NCBI GenBank assembly: GCA_022813625.1
Contig: JAKLMB010000062.1
Location: 1 to 46,700, forward strand
Reading direction: 5' to 3'
Origin: Aaosphaeria pasadenensis
Lineage: Eukaryota > Ascomycota > Dothideomycetes > Pleosporales
DNA: 46,700 nucleotides
Shown: positions 18,839 to 29,055 of the stretch, one piece after another
How the letters are laid out: each line of letters starts with the position of its first letter
Numbering within the stretch: the first letter of the stretch is position 1
The notes under the pieces: generated by a model
The model's input: only the letters and a program-made list of their open reading frames with translations
Told to the model about the DNA's origin: nothing
The model's database searches: none
Position numbers and translations under genes: made by a program

Positions 18839-20607
18839 ATGAAAAATGCTCCTGGCACGATCCCCGCTCGTACGACTCCGCATCCACGCCGTCCTCCTGC
18901 CCACCAGTCTGTGTCTCTCCGCCGTAGCCCACCCACCAGCGACGTTGGAGCAAAGACGCGCTGCCAGCCCCAAGGCACTACATTCAGCTTCCCCAATCCG
19001 CTCGCCATTGATAAGGCGAATGAACCTTCGAGTGTCTCTCCTAAGTTAGCAAGCAAATAAAAAAGTCTAAAGAAAGCGGCGATGTGGCAAGTGGTTCAAA
19101 AAGCTAATAATAATGCCGTTCAGAGTAACGCTTCGTTTGTAGATTGTATGTCCAAAATGTTCCCTCAGCAAACGACGTCTTAACTGAATTAGCAGGTGAT
19201 CAGACTTTCTTTCTACGCAACTCGTCATCCTCATGGACTCCTACAGACGGCCACGATACTCGTTCAGCGCCTCATTGCCAGGCATCGACTTCGATACCAT
19301 ACCACCCAAGTCTTGTTCACTTGGGTACTGATGGAAGCAGCACTGATGATCTTAGGAGCGTGATTGACGTTTTAACCGTTGCGAAGAAGAAGCTAAAGCA
19401 GAATCTAAGGAAGTACGAGAAACTGCATGGCGCCCAGCTTCAAGACAAAAAATTGTTTGAGGTAAGGTTCCATAGATTGCCCAACCATAAAAGGAAGGAA
19501 CTTGAAGGTACTTTAAGAACATTTGCTGCCAACAGCTGGGAGGTTGTGTATGAAGACCTGCTAGATGCTATCCCCGAAGAGGACGCGCCGTCATCAGAGT
19601 ACCGCCCGCCTCGGCACGACGGGTTTCTTCGCATGTCACCCGTCCAGCTCCGGCGAAGGTATGCCTCCATCAGCTCCCCAAGCTGCGCACGGCCACAGGA
19701 CCAGCACGCCGCCAGCGACGAAGAACCCGACTCTGATACTCCGAGCCGACAGCGACCTCCACCCCAGGGCTTGTCTCGCGTACAGGCCACCAGCAGCAGC
19801 TCCTCGCCTAGCCAGAGTTCGCACAGAGTACGGAGCGGACAGTATTGCACGCAAAACTGCCTACTGGGGTTAGTCAACGGGGGTCCGCTTGACATGTCTT
19901 GTCCAAATGTTCGAGATCATGGGCAAAGCCATCATCTGATCGGCCAACCCACCTTCCTTGTTCATATTCGCCAGCAGCTCTCAAGCGACTTAGATACCGA
20001 CTGCAAGCCTGTGAGTCTGCCCGGCGCTTGCGGCGTTTTATTCCAAGTCCGGCTGAAATCGCACGGATACACGGTAGCAGCAAAGTGCACTCCCCTTGAC
20101 TTTGTCCATCGTCTCCAACATGAGGCTACCGTTTACAACGTCCTCCGTCCGATCCAGGGCATACATGTGCCAGTTCATCTGGGCAACATAGACCTGGCAA
20201 CCCCCTATTACTACGAGGGGATTTGTGAACTTGTACACATGATGTTTCTTAGTTTTGGAGGGAAACGGATCTCCCAATGCCTGACGACCGGGAACAGGCC
20301 ACTTATTACTAAAGAGGTTGACGACTCAGCCCAAGCGATCCACAATCTTGGAGTCTTGCACAAGGACCTCGAACCTCGCAACATACTGTGGAATGAGGAG
20401 ACTGGTCGATTAATGGTGATTGATTTCGAGCGGGCCGAGGTTGTCGAACAACGAACCGTACTAGGTATCATCTCGGCAAACCGAAAGAGGAAGAGAGGGT
20501 CCGATGTGAGTATGGCCAAGCAGGGAGGGGATAGGTCTTCTGTATTTGCGCGGGAAAGACAGCGTGCGGCTATCGAACTGCGTGGCCTCAGGCTTATTCC
20601 CCAGTAA
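18839..20607 (+). CDS. Fungal protein-kinase-like protein, two exons proposed
   Basis: The main exon is 19143-20607, entered through a splice acceptor (GTTTGTAG) because the frame has no ATG and meets a stop at 19126. A likely first exon begins at ATG 18839 (basic, Pro-rich); a weak GTTAGC donor at 19045 with a GCTAATA branch site at about 19103 would join in frame, but this junction is uncertain. The middle has a helical segment (VLTVAKKKLKQNLRKYEKLH) and a Ser/Pro-rich linker. The C-terminal 200 residues are kinase-like: VAAKCT with the usual lysine, HEATVYNVL, then HKDLEPRNILWN (HxD loop) and VIDFERAE. DFE stands where canonical kinases have DFG. A basic tail RKRKRG follows. Such kinase-like proteins are expanded in filamentous fungi; substrate unknown. 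Confidence 0.7.
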
Positions 20608-20747
20608 TTAGAGTTGCAATTGGCACCGATATTACTATAGGACACTCCTCGCATAAATTCCGATTCATTGTCACAACCTGTCTTTGCCAGTGCATACTGC
20701 TTGCTTTTAACTCAAACTCCACACTGGCTTCATCTTCTGTCGCTTCT

Positions 20748-21345
20748 TCACATGGAGAACTTCCTCAGGTGCTCTCGAGCTCGTCCTGCGAAATAGTCTC
20801 ATTAGCACCGTGCTTGACTGAACTAAAGCCAACATACTTACCATGTCCTCGGTCACTCGATCGAGAAACTCTTGTTCGCTCTCCATACTTGTAGCTCGGA
20901 GAATGTAAAGGAGGATGTAAAGATCGGGACCGTATCGTTTTCCTCCCCCACATCTTCTTCTCAGCATCATGAAAGACTTCGAGTACCTCTGTATCAAGAT
21001 CGACGACATATGCAAATTCGCAATACCAGGCATCCCCCTTGAGGTCATCGAATTTGCCCACCTTCGGCAGCCATATCTTGCCCGCGCAAAGCAGAACATC
21101 GGGCTCCTTATCGCAAATGGCCTGCACTGACACTCGAAATGACTCCCTCAACTTGGCATTGCTGATCTTCGCTACTTTTTCAGACACGTATGGCAGTAAG
21201 TCAACGACAGTGATGTCAGTCCGAATGTCAAGGGTTCCACAGGAAACTGTGGTGAATGTGTCGTAAAAGGCATAAAAAGTCTTGCAATTCTCGATGACAG
21301 CATCGAGGCCTTTCTCGAATGGGCCAAGCTCAAAATCTCTCGCTG
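20748..21345 (-). CDS. Unassigned gene fragment with one clear intron
   Basis: An open frame from about 21345 reads DFELGPFEKGLDAVIEN, VVDLLPYVSEKVAKISNAKL, VQAICDKEPDVLLCAGKIW and GKFDDLKGDAWYCEF, with good coding character. The 56-nt intron at 20786-20841 (GTAAGT, GCTAATG, GCAG) is convincing. Beyond about 20950 two frames are both open, so the C-terminus ends either at 20748 or 20765 and one frameshift may be present. No in-frame ATG exists; an upstream exon before 21350 must supply the start, perhaps near 21430-21480 where a short coding-like piece (SSKLIDGRTNAA) is seen. The family is conserved in my impression, but I cannot name it. Confidence 0.45.
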
Positions 21346-21966
21346 TAGGAGCTACTTAATGAATAGACTTTAACAATATTGATTGTTTAGCTATTCATCT
21401 TCTAGGAAGTGACTTCTGATACATAAATTACCGCAGCGTTGGTCCTGCCGTCGATCAATTTGCTACTGGTGCTGCAAGCTTGTAAACACTTCAGGCCCTG
21501 TAGAGCAACAATTTAAGTTGTCACCATCAACTGTAAAGGGTCGCATAGAATGTTGTAGTCAGTAAGAACATCTTTTCATAACTTTTACTCTGTCTTAATA
21601 AGCACGACGTGCTCGGAGAAATATGCCATTGAAAAGATGGACCCCTTTAGCGTTGGATAACTAGCACTGCTAAATTTGTACTAGCTCTGTTATTATAGCT
21701 TACAAAAATTGTATTGTACTGTATTGTATAAAAAGACTGTTTGTCTTTCATCTATCATTAGTCCTTTCACAGATCTGTGGCACGGGCCAGTTCATTGTGC
21801 TACGTATTCACTTGAAGCCTGGTTCTACCCTCACGCTCTTTCATCTCTCAACCTATCATCACTACAGTAACCACCTGCTCTCGCAATAAAAAGAAAGTGA
21901 AAAAATTGCAGCATAACAATTTGATCAGAGAGCAAAATAAGTTTTGAACTGCATTTTGTACAGTAA
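21346..21966. other. No recognised gene beyond a possible 5' exon
   Basis: Around 21420-21480 (minus) is the possible upstream exon of the previous gene. The rest is AT-rich, with TTGTATTGTACTGTATTGTA repeats near 21712. It probably holds the 3' UTR of the acetyltransferase. Confidence 0.35.
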
Positions 21967-22650
21967 TTAAGTTCGGCGGAAAGAGCCAAGCGAGCAACGC
22001 TGAGTTCCATCACCGTCGAAATTGAGTGGACCAAGCCACTTCGTAAAAGCATCTTGTAAAGCAGGCCATTCCGAGTCAATAATTGAGAACCAAGCCGTAT
22101 CGCGGTTGCCACCTTTCACAACCATATGCTGGCGGAAGACACCTTCAGCTGTGAACCCAAAACGAGCCGCAGCCCGCTTTGAGAGATCATTGAGGTCATT
22201 ACATTTCCACTCAAGACGACGGAAATGTAGATCCTCGAATACAGCACGTGCCGTCAGGTAAAAAGCCTCTGTCGCCGCTGTTGTGCGCCGGAGAAGGGGA
22301 GAGAACACAATGTATCCAATCTCCACCACACGGTTCTCCAAGTCAATACGCATAAGACTGAAGAATCCTACTGCTTTCCGCTGGGCCCGGTCTACTACTG
22401 CGTAGAATACTGAGTCTTTGTTTTGTGTTAAGCTTCCGATGAACTCGGTGAAAGATGCCTTGTCTTGAAAAGGCCCGGCGGGAAGGTAGGTCCAGAGGCC
22501 ATGGTGTTCTGGTCGTCCTAAGTTGGCGTAAAGATCGTCGATATGCTTCGCATCAAGTGGTTCGACAAGCACATAACGGCCGGTGAACGTTATCTGAGGC
22601 GGTAGTTTGGCGTAGGCTTTATGGACCGGGAAGCCAACGGGGCCATGCAT
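21967..22650 (-). CDS. GNAT-family N-acetyltransferase (RimJ/RimL-like)
   Basis: A single-exon 227-aa protein from ATG 22650. It follows the Acetyltransf_3 layout: RYVLVEPLDAKHIDDLYANL at the N-terminus, FYAVVDRAQRKAVGFFSLMR (strands 2-4), VVEIGYIVFSPLLRRTTAAT (strand 4 and acetyl-CoA loop), FRRLEWKCNDLNDLSKRAA and FGFTAEGVFRQHMV near the end. Family members transfer an acetyl group from acetyl-CoA to the amine of a protein or small molecule; the substrate cannot be told from sequence. It lacks a signal peptide and should be cytosolic. Intact; no frameshift seen. Confidence 0.93.
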   Translation of the reverse strand: MHGPVGFPVHKAYAKLPPQITFTGRYVLVEPLDAKHIDDLYANLGRPEHHGLWTYLPAGPFQDKASFTEFIGSLTQNKDSVFYAVVDRAQRKAVGFFSLMRIDLENRVVEIGYIVFSPLLRRTTAATEAFYLTARAVFEDLHFRRLEWKCNDLNDLSKRAAARFGFTAEGVFRQHMVVKGGNRDTAWFSIIDSEWPALQDAFTKWLGPLNFDGDGTQRCSLGSFRRT

Positions 22651-23584
22651 TTCGTCAAGGGCAGTTGGAGGCTGTAGACTGTGTCGAGCCCAAAATGACG
22701 ACTTAGCAGTAGAGCGAGTTGTTACGAACCTGGATTGAAGGAAGGGACAACGGCGCTTATAAGGAACTGAGTGCGAGGAAGCATGGTCAAGGCTGACGCG
22801 GGGGACTGTCAGTGAAACAAGGACTTAAGGGTGGTACTCCTGGAGATAAACCATGTATGAGGTTGGTGGCGGGGCGCTCTACCTAAGTGTTGTGTTGTAC
22901 GCTGGGTTCCACAATCAGATCGATGACCAATTCCCTTTCTTCGTTTATGTTGGGCGCGAGAGTATTTGTGTGACTATGTGTAGATTATGTAGGAGATGTA
23001 GAGTTCCTCTGGACGATTCGATTCGGGGCGCAGTATAGTGGCACTGCTTTCTATCTCTGTCGGTGTTGTAGTAGGGGCTTGATGTCGCGACTCGGGATTT
23101 TCTCGGGATTTTGTATGCTTCCTGTCTGAGCTTCATACAGAAAGATTGCTATTGGCGTTTGAGTCAGTGGAATGAGCGGAATTTTCCACAAGGTGTTCGC
23201 CTCTTTTGCGCGGGATTGGGGCTGTAGTTGGGGACGAGTTAAGGTTCACGGAACTTGAAGATGTCACGGTTGGAGCCAAGATGTGATCACTAAAGCGGAC
23301 AGCTAGGTCCATTATAATTGGTCTCGGGAGCATGAAGATATCTCGGTAAAGTTAATCTTGTGTGCAAGGAAGAATAGCTGGACTTAATATGATATTATTT
23401 CAAGTCGCAATGATGATGATTCACTGAGTAGCTTTGCAATGATCCAGAGGGCAATGCGATTATTTCGAACTGTAATCTTTATAGCATGCAGGTACTTTGC
23501 ATTTTCTAACCAGAGATACCAGACCAGGGTATAGTACTAGCAAGAAGTTTTGAATAGCGAGACTGGATGCAAAACTGAGCCGGT
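22651..23584. other. No recognised gene
   Basis: Holds the upstream region of the acetyltransferase and the downstream region of the five-exon pseudogene. Frames of 60-66 codons (22853-23333) have no motif. Confidence 0.35.
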
Positions 23585-24717
23585 CTATTCTTCCAAGACG
23601 ACTCCATAGTCCTCGAGACATCTGTGATATATTAGCCTTAGGTTGCAAACCTGGAAGCGGTTTGACTGACTGTTCGAGAGGGCTCGGCAGCCGGAAGTCC
23701 TGTATACTTTTCGCTGCTCGGAGGTATTCGAGTGCTTGCGTGAAATACGTTTCATTTGAGCGGGGCGAAGACACATTACCAAGGCTCATAAATGCTTCTG
23801 CGGCCTGCAAAGTCCCATTGATATCAGCACTATAACAAACATTCCGTTACACTTACGTCGCTTAGGAGAGAACCGGTCAATATATCTTGCGCACGCGCAG
23901 TGTTGACAGCTCTTTGAAGGTACGCGGTCGCGGGGAGCAATATGCCTCTTGCCTCGACGTAATCAGCTGTGTCCAGTCGCTCCTCAGCCTCAACAAACCG
24001 TCTATTCCGATCGCCTGGAGATGTAGAATAACACAGACTAGCGCCGCTGCTACTAGATTCCGGATCCGTGAGTTATATCTTTGCAAGACTATTCTAGGCT
24101 CGTAGGAGCCAATTCCGCCCAATTACTGTGCTTATGGTCAACAAAGTCAGTTGGATTGTGTTGTCGTGTTACTTACGTTCTAGGACTGTAACCTCATCCG
24201 GGTAAAAGGAGAGTAAGCTCAGTGCCTGCCTCAGACACCAATTTCCAATGTCTAACATTCCACCATTGTCTGCGTCGGCATAGGCCACGCGCTGACAGAC
24301 TCGTATCATCTGTAACTGGCTGGTCTTCCATCCTTGATCTGGGGTGGTATTTAACATATCCGTTGTAGCGATTATCGTTCTGATGGTACGTAAATGATCT
24401 CTCCAGGCTTGTGGGTCAGCGTCGAGTATTGCATTGATCCGCTCTATGTAGGATTCAATATCTACAATCTCCTGTTCTCCCCTTTCAAAGGACTGGGGCG
24501 CACTGAACCAGCACATGGTCTATGTTCAAGATTAGAGCCAGGTCAACACGGGATGATTGCCAAGAGGATAGGAAGAGCAACACAAAAGGGGAAGATGCTC
24601 ATAAACTGACGACAACGTTAAACTGACTTGCAGCGCCAAGGTAGATGTGAGTGGGAACCGAGAGTAGTGGGAGTTCCATTCTTGTATATAGTCGAAGTGA
24701 GAACGGGACGGATCCAA
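23585..24717 (-). pseudogene. Five-exon helical-repeat gene with two RIP-like stops and no ATG
   Basis: Exons 24628-24717, 24177-24519, 23857-24125, 23671-23804 and 23585-23621 join in frame (873 nt, 291 codons); the introns (108, 51, 52, 49 nt) are all GT-AG. The good joint frame shows this was a real gene. Pieces include SHFDYIQEWNSHYSRFPLTS, ESYIERINAILDADPQAWRD, WCLRQALSLLSFYPDEVTVL, YVEARGILLPATAYLQRAVN, FTQALEYLRAAKSIQDF and CLEDYGVVLEE: all helical and TPR-like, family not named. Exon 3 holds a TAG (24094-24096) and a TAA (24073-24075), each one C->T away from CAG and CAA. The first codon is TTG, with an in-frame stop just upstream, so the start is lost too. Probably a RIP-inactivated gene. 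Confidence 0.8.
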
Positions 24718-25603
24718 GAGTACCTAGTGGGTTTGGACCAGCCTCATTTGTCTGGCAGCGCAGTGGACTGTTCCCAGTAGCATCTAGAGTCTTCTGTGGC
24801 TGCCGAGGTGGGAAGCATAGAACCGTAGCAGCCCTACTGTACTTGAGATAGTGTTCATTCTTGCAGCATATGGGGCCTCCTACATGCTAGGAAGGGCAGT
24901 CTAGACAGAGCCTAACCGCTGTGCTCGCCATACACTAGAATGCAATGGCAAATGGTGGAGCCCTATTCTTGAGCGCTAGTACAGGGTTTTCCGCGCGATA
25001 TTGGCCGTCGAGATGGCTATGTACTGGGGAATGTTTACTGGGGTTGACTGGCCTCAAGATAGTATTTTGGGTATCGATGAGAAGGGCCGATGAGTGACTG
25101 TTGACAGGAGCAAACGCGAGGTAGGGGCAATTAGGGACGATCTCGTCCACGTTCAGGGTCGCAACGGAGACAAATGATAAGACGTAATTACAAAGCGTGT
25201 GTCATAAGCGGACTTTTCTCGGCAAACCTCGCTGATTGTTCGAAGTATCGAGTCGCATAGCGATTGCAAGAACAAACCCCCACCTGCCTTGGTACAGCCT
25301 AATATGAACGCTTTCGAGCACGTTTACTCCCAGCCCATGGAGCAATTCTCACCTCACTTAGCTGGGCCACTCACATCAAAGAAGCTAGTTTCATTGATAT
25401 GGTCAGGTAAGCACAGCGAGCAAGGCTGCAACGAATCAATGTGGTTTCGCGGCAAGTCGGTGTACCACTTGAGCTTGAATTATGTAGCCCCAAGGCTGCG
25501 AATGAAGTTTGTTCGAAATTGCCAAGCTTGCGGGGATCACTGCTATGTAGGTGTCCCTATCGTGCATCATTCGTGATACTCATCAACATCGGACCTTATC
25601 AAC
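24718..25603. other. No recognised gene
   Basis: A 90-codon ATG frame (25304-25576, +) with a CQACGDHC cysteine pair near its end is the best candidate but has no family match. A 71-codon minus frame (24935-25150) lacks ATG. Otherwise no signal. Confidence 0.3.
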
Positions 25604-25771
25604 ATGCACAATCTACCAGATGAATTGCTACCCATAATCATATCGTTTGTTGCTGTTCAGGAAGATGCTCGTAGTGCGCTGCGTATATGCTGCTCTGCAT
25701 TTCAGAAGCTACACCGTATCGCCTGGACGCTCTTTATCAGAACGCGACTCTGTCCGGTCTTCATAGAATAA
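25604..25771 (+). CDS. Short F-box-only peptide or truncated F-box gene
   Basis: ATG 25604 opens a 55-codon frame: MHNLPDELLPIIISFV followed by ARSALRICCSAFQKLH and AWTLFIRT. This is the F-box pattern (LP.ELL..I..F; L..C..F..L), which binds Skp1 in SCF ubiquitin ligases. The substrate-binding part normally found downstream is absent; TAA follows at 25769. It is most likely the 5' remnant of a longer gene, though an F-box-only peptide cannot be excluded. Confidence 0.55.
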   Translation: MHNLPDELLPIIISFVAVQEDARSALRICCSAFQKLHRIAWTLFIRTRLCPVFIE

Positions 25772-25938
25772 TACCCCGCGGTGCCCGTTGCCGCACGGCC
25801 TCCAAACATCTCGTATCGTGGCTCAGACCCACATGAAGCAGGAAATAGTACATACACATCCCTGTGATAGCTCACGAGCTAGGCAAAATATATGAAGCTG
25901 AACGATGCCGCCCCATACTTGCAAATGTGTTTGATTAG

Positions 25939-26985
25939 ATGATGTACAGTGCCGATGTAAATATATCCGGAACTCTCAGTGAACACCACATCACAATGGG
26001 AAGGGCCAATTGTGGATATTCCATAGGAGATTTTGTGTCGTTTCCTCTGTCGCGAGCTCCGCTTATTCTTGGCCGAGTTCGAAGTGGCGCCTGGCGGGGT
26101 TCGTGGCGGGGAATCGATGCCGCGTCTACACTAGACCCATCGTCTCTAACCATCGATCTTGCCATCACACGAAGGTCCATATGTGCCATAATGGGGTAAG
26201 TGCGCTTCGGAAATTCCTGTTATATGGCTAACTGATTAAGCAGGAAGGCCCACTGTTCTCGGTGCGAACGACAGTTCTCCTCACAGCAGGGATTACGACA
26301 GCACTACGATAATTCCCCTAGCCATTATAGGTGCGAAACCTGTGGATTCGATGGAACCACATGGGACAAGTTGATGAAACATTACCGAAAGACGGAACAT
26401 CGAGTCGTATGTCAGGGCTGCGATCATGGGGATGGAATGGCCTGGGATGCTGGGTCGCAGGAGTACCTCACTCATCTAAAGGAGCAGAGTGTTTGCCAGA
26501 TTTGCGAGGTTCGTTTTCAAAACCCTAGTAATCTTGATAATGTAAGTAGACGATCTGTCCTTCCAAGGCGACGCTAATTAGTTTAGCATAAAATGGTGCA
26601 TCTGGAACGATCGATTGAATGTTACGGTTGCTACGACAAATTCACCACCTATCCTGCGATGATCTTACACTTAGAGTCCGGCACATGCGACTCCGATATT
26701 GATATATACGACTTGAACGAGTCTGCTGCCCTGTGTTTCCAGTGGAAGGCATATCTTGATAGAGACTATCGGGACGAAGTATTAAACCGCGAAGATCTAC
26801 AATCTAAGTATAGCCAGCCGGCCTATCTATTTAGATGTCCTGAATGCGATGTGGGTTTTACAAAGCTATCCGGTCTATTTCAACATGCATATAGCAAAGC
26901 GTGCAATCAGGATTTGTACGAAGGCAAGATGGCCAAGTTGATCAAATGGCTTGAGAAGCGGCATCATGCTGAGGAAGAGGAATGA
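25939..26985 (+). CDS. C2H2 zinc-finger protein
   Basis: Three exons, 25939-26195, 26244-26541 and 26587-26985 (introns 48 and 45 nt, GTAAGT donors, CTAAC/CTAAT branch sites), giving 317 aa from ATG 25939, or 233 aa from ATG 26191 just before intron 1. Finger-like units follow in order: HCSRCERQFSSQQGLRQH, YRCETCGFDGTTWDKLMKH, VCQICEVRFQNPSNLDNH (spanning intron 2), ECYGCYDKFTTYPAMILH and FRCPECDVGFTKLSGLFQH; some units have irregular final ligands. A helical acidic tail ends in AEEEE. This fits the fungal multi-C2H2 group that binds nucleic acid or protein; the target is unknown. The N-terminal 80 residues before the first finger carry no motif, so the shorter start is plausible. Confidence 0.85.
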
Positions 26986-28088
26986 GGACATAACACCTGT
27001 ATGGTAATTAATGATTGCTCTAAAGTAGTTACAAGATATGAGGAAGTGCACATGTGCCCGAGCTCAGCGAAGGCAAGTTTTCTATTTCTGTCCCTCTCCA
27101 ACCTCTGCTGACGAGCGTAACACGGATGCATCTGCTTCCAACAGTGAAAGAGGTCTACAGAGAAAGGTAGCATATCATGTTGAGTAGCCAAGACGCGTTT
27201 GATTTGTCTCGGTCGGTTTAGTGCGATGTGGAGCTGGTCGCGCTCAAGACTTACAGCGACAGCGAAAAGCTCTGGGCTCCTTTGGCGTTTGGGCCACGTT
27301 ATAGAAGGCAGAATCATCGTCAGCAGCGGTTCTGGGATTTATCCTTGAGACCCTCGTTCTTCTCACTGCATGCCTCACTACTGTCGTGATGCGCCTCATT
27401 GTCCCAACATAATTTCGTGGCGACGACAACTCTGCCACTCTCTTTTCTTACATATATCCTTTGATAATATTTCGATACCCTCTTCCTCGCCAGTATCGGC
27501 TGTAAAGCTCTCGAAAACGATCCACATGCTTTCTTGTCCTAACGTTGGCCGCTTTCCATCTTCAGTCTAGGAATCGAACCGAACATCGTCAACTGTCTTA
27601 AAAGTCGAAAAAGGAGGTTCTGAGGAAGAAAGGGAATCAACATCTTACAACACGCTTGTTCGGCCGTCGATGGATACAAGGGTTTCGGATCCTCGGGTTT
27701 GCCTCTTTTGCCGTTGTGGCTTTTGCAGAATTGCTCGAATACTTAGTCTATCAGACTGCTAGTTGCCCTCGAAGAAATGCTCACCTTTTCTCATTTGCGA
27801 TGGCTCCGTCGCATCTATTCATCGAGAGTTTGCACTAGAGAAGGTCATGACTGCGATTGGCAAAAGTCGGCTTCTGGCGTCGCTCTCGATTGAGCGAAGG
27901 ACCTGAGAGGGTGCGGGCTACCTCACCAGGTTATCTCATCAATCTAGAGGCAGGAGGCAGAGCCTCTGTCAGGAGAGTTCCATCCATTGTTTATTTTAGA
28001 TGCCTCAATCGGAGGAATGTTGCTAAACCGACGCAGGCGGTGGGCGGTCCAAGCGTCTCACAGGACTCCATTGATGAAGCTTGTAGCT
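26986..28088. other. No recognised gene
   Basis: Several frames of 60-117 codons lie on both strands, mostly without ATG starts. A plus frame near 27980-28110 (DASIGGMLLNRRRRWAVQAS) looks mildly coding-like and runs into the TCGA-rich block. No family could be assigned. Confidence 0.3.
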
Positions 28089-28240
28089 CTATACTTCGAG
28101 GCGTCGACATGTCGACCCTCGGGTCGAATCCTCGGACTTCGACGTTCGGTGTCGATATGTCGAATGTCGACTTATCGACGTGCAGGGGTTATTAGTCACG
28201 TGTTCCTTGGGTCACGTGTTGTGTTACCCCTCATAAGCGC
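28089..28240 (+). repeat. TCGA-rich block ending in TACCCCTCATAAGCGC (first copy)
   Basis: Dense in GTCGAC, ATGTCGA and TCGAAT words, followed by two CACGTG sites and the 16-mer TACCCCTCATAAGCGC at 28225-28240. A similar block with the identical 16-mer lies at 35231-35392 in the same orientation. It looks like the end or 5' leader of a dispersed repetitive element. Confidence 0.6.
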
Positions 28241-28504
28241 CTGATCCTCCTTCTTTGTCTTTGCATCTTCCATCATTGGTTCTCGTGGTAGGTGTCTGCT
28301 TCAGGAAAAATCGTAACACAAGGACGGTGAGCGTTGTGCCTAACAGCGGTTTATAGCGAATGCGAACTTAGCAGATCAAGAGGAGAGAATCAATGGGTAG
28401 GATCAGCAAGGGAACAATTCTTAACGTACTTAAGATAGAATTTTCATATAATCTAGCTTAGCCTTCACGCCAGGCGAAGCCCTCCTATTTGACAATATAC
28501 TTAG
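28241..28504. other. No feature seen
   Basis: Short spacer between the TCGA-rich block and the bHLH relic. No coding signal. Confidence 0.3.
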
Positions 28505-28990
28505 CTAACAATTACAGCTTGTCCTTTCTTGTATAAATGGAGTATGGCTCACATTCGAGCTTTCGGGCAATTTGTGCTCCTTTGCCTTAACAGCGGCGAT
28601 CTCCCTCTTGAGTTGGTCAATCTGTTGACTTTTAGAGCTAATCATTTCGTCCTTTTCAAACAAATGCTGTTTTAATGCTCTAATAAACTTAATAGCCCTT
28701 TCAACCTTCACCGCTTTACAATGACTGAGTTCTGTAGCAGAGCTGCTGGGACTCTTAGTCTTAATGACTTCAATCTCTGGGGACGGAAGCATAGCTTGAA
28801 GTTCTTCAAGTGCTTTATTGATACGGTCCCGGCGTCCTTGCTCAGCAACCTTATGTGAGGTGCGTTTCGAGGTAAGCTTTTAGATAAAGAAGTAGGGTAT
28901 ACAACACCAGGAGCTGTGGCGCCATCAAGAATAGTTTAGTAATTTGACTTTGATGCTAACAAAAGAGTAATAGTGTCCGTGCTATCTTTA
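28505..28990 (-). pseudogene. bHLH transcription factor relic (Pho4/NUC-1-like)
   Basis: The minus strand reads KRTSHKVAEQGRRDRINKAL then EELQAMLPSP (basic region and helix 1), a loop, and KAVKVERAIKFIRALKQHLF (helix 2) continuing into a coiled coil. The basic region with H/E/R spacing fits CACGTG-binding bHLH factors of the fungal Pho4/NUC-1 type. Upstream, STDTITLLLASKSNY is followed by a TAA that is one C->T step from CAA, then GATAPGVVYPTSLSK in a frame that shifts by one base before the basic region. So at least one stop and one frameshift break it, and the N-terminal activation part is absent. Only the C-terminal piece of the gene remains. Confidence 0.65.
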
Positions 28991-29055
28991 AAAGATATCT
29001 GATCAGTAAGTTTCTTGAAGCACAAACATAGGAGCACTAACTGGTATTACCCATT

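Noticed and set aside
19440..19895. 151-codon minus-strand frame opposite the kinase-like gene
   Set aside because: Antisense shadow of the Ser/Pro-rich linker; no motif.
18839..20607. Kinase-like gene as a Spok-type spore killer
   Set aside because: Only the general kinase-like fold is shared; the Spok-specific cysteine-rich and nuclease-like regions are not visible.
27857..28195. 112-codon plus frame
   Set aside because: Starts with TTG and runs into the TCGA-rich repeat; no family match.
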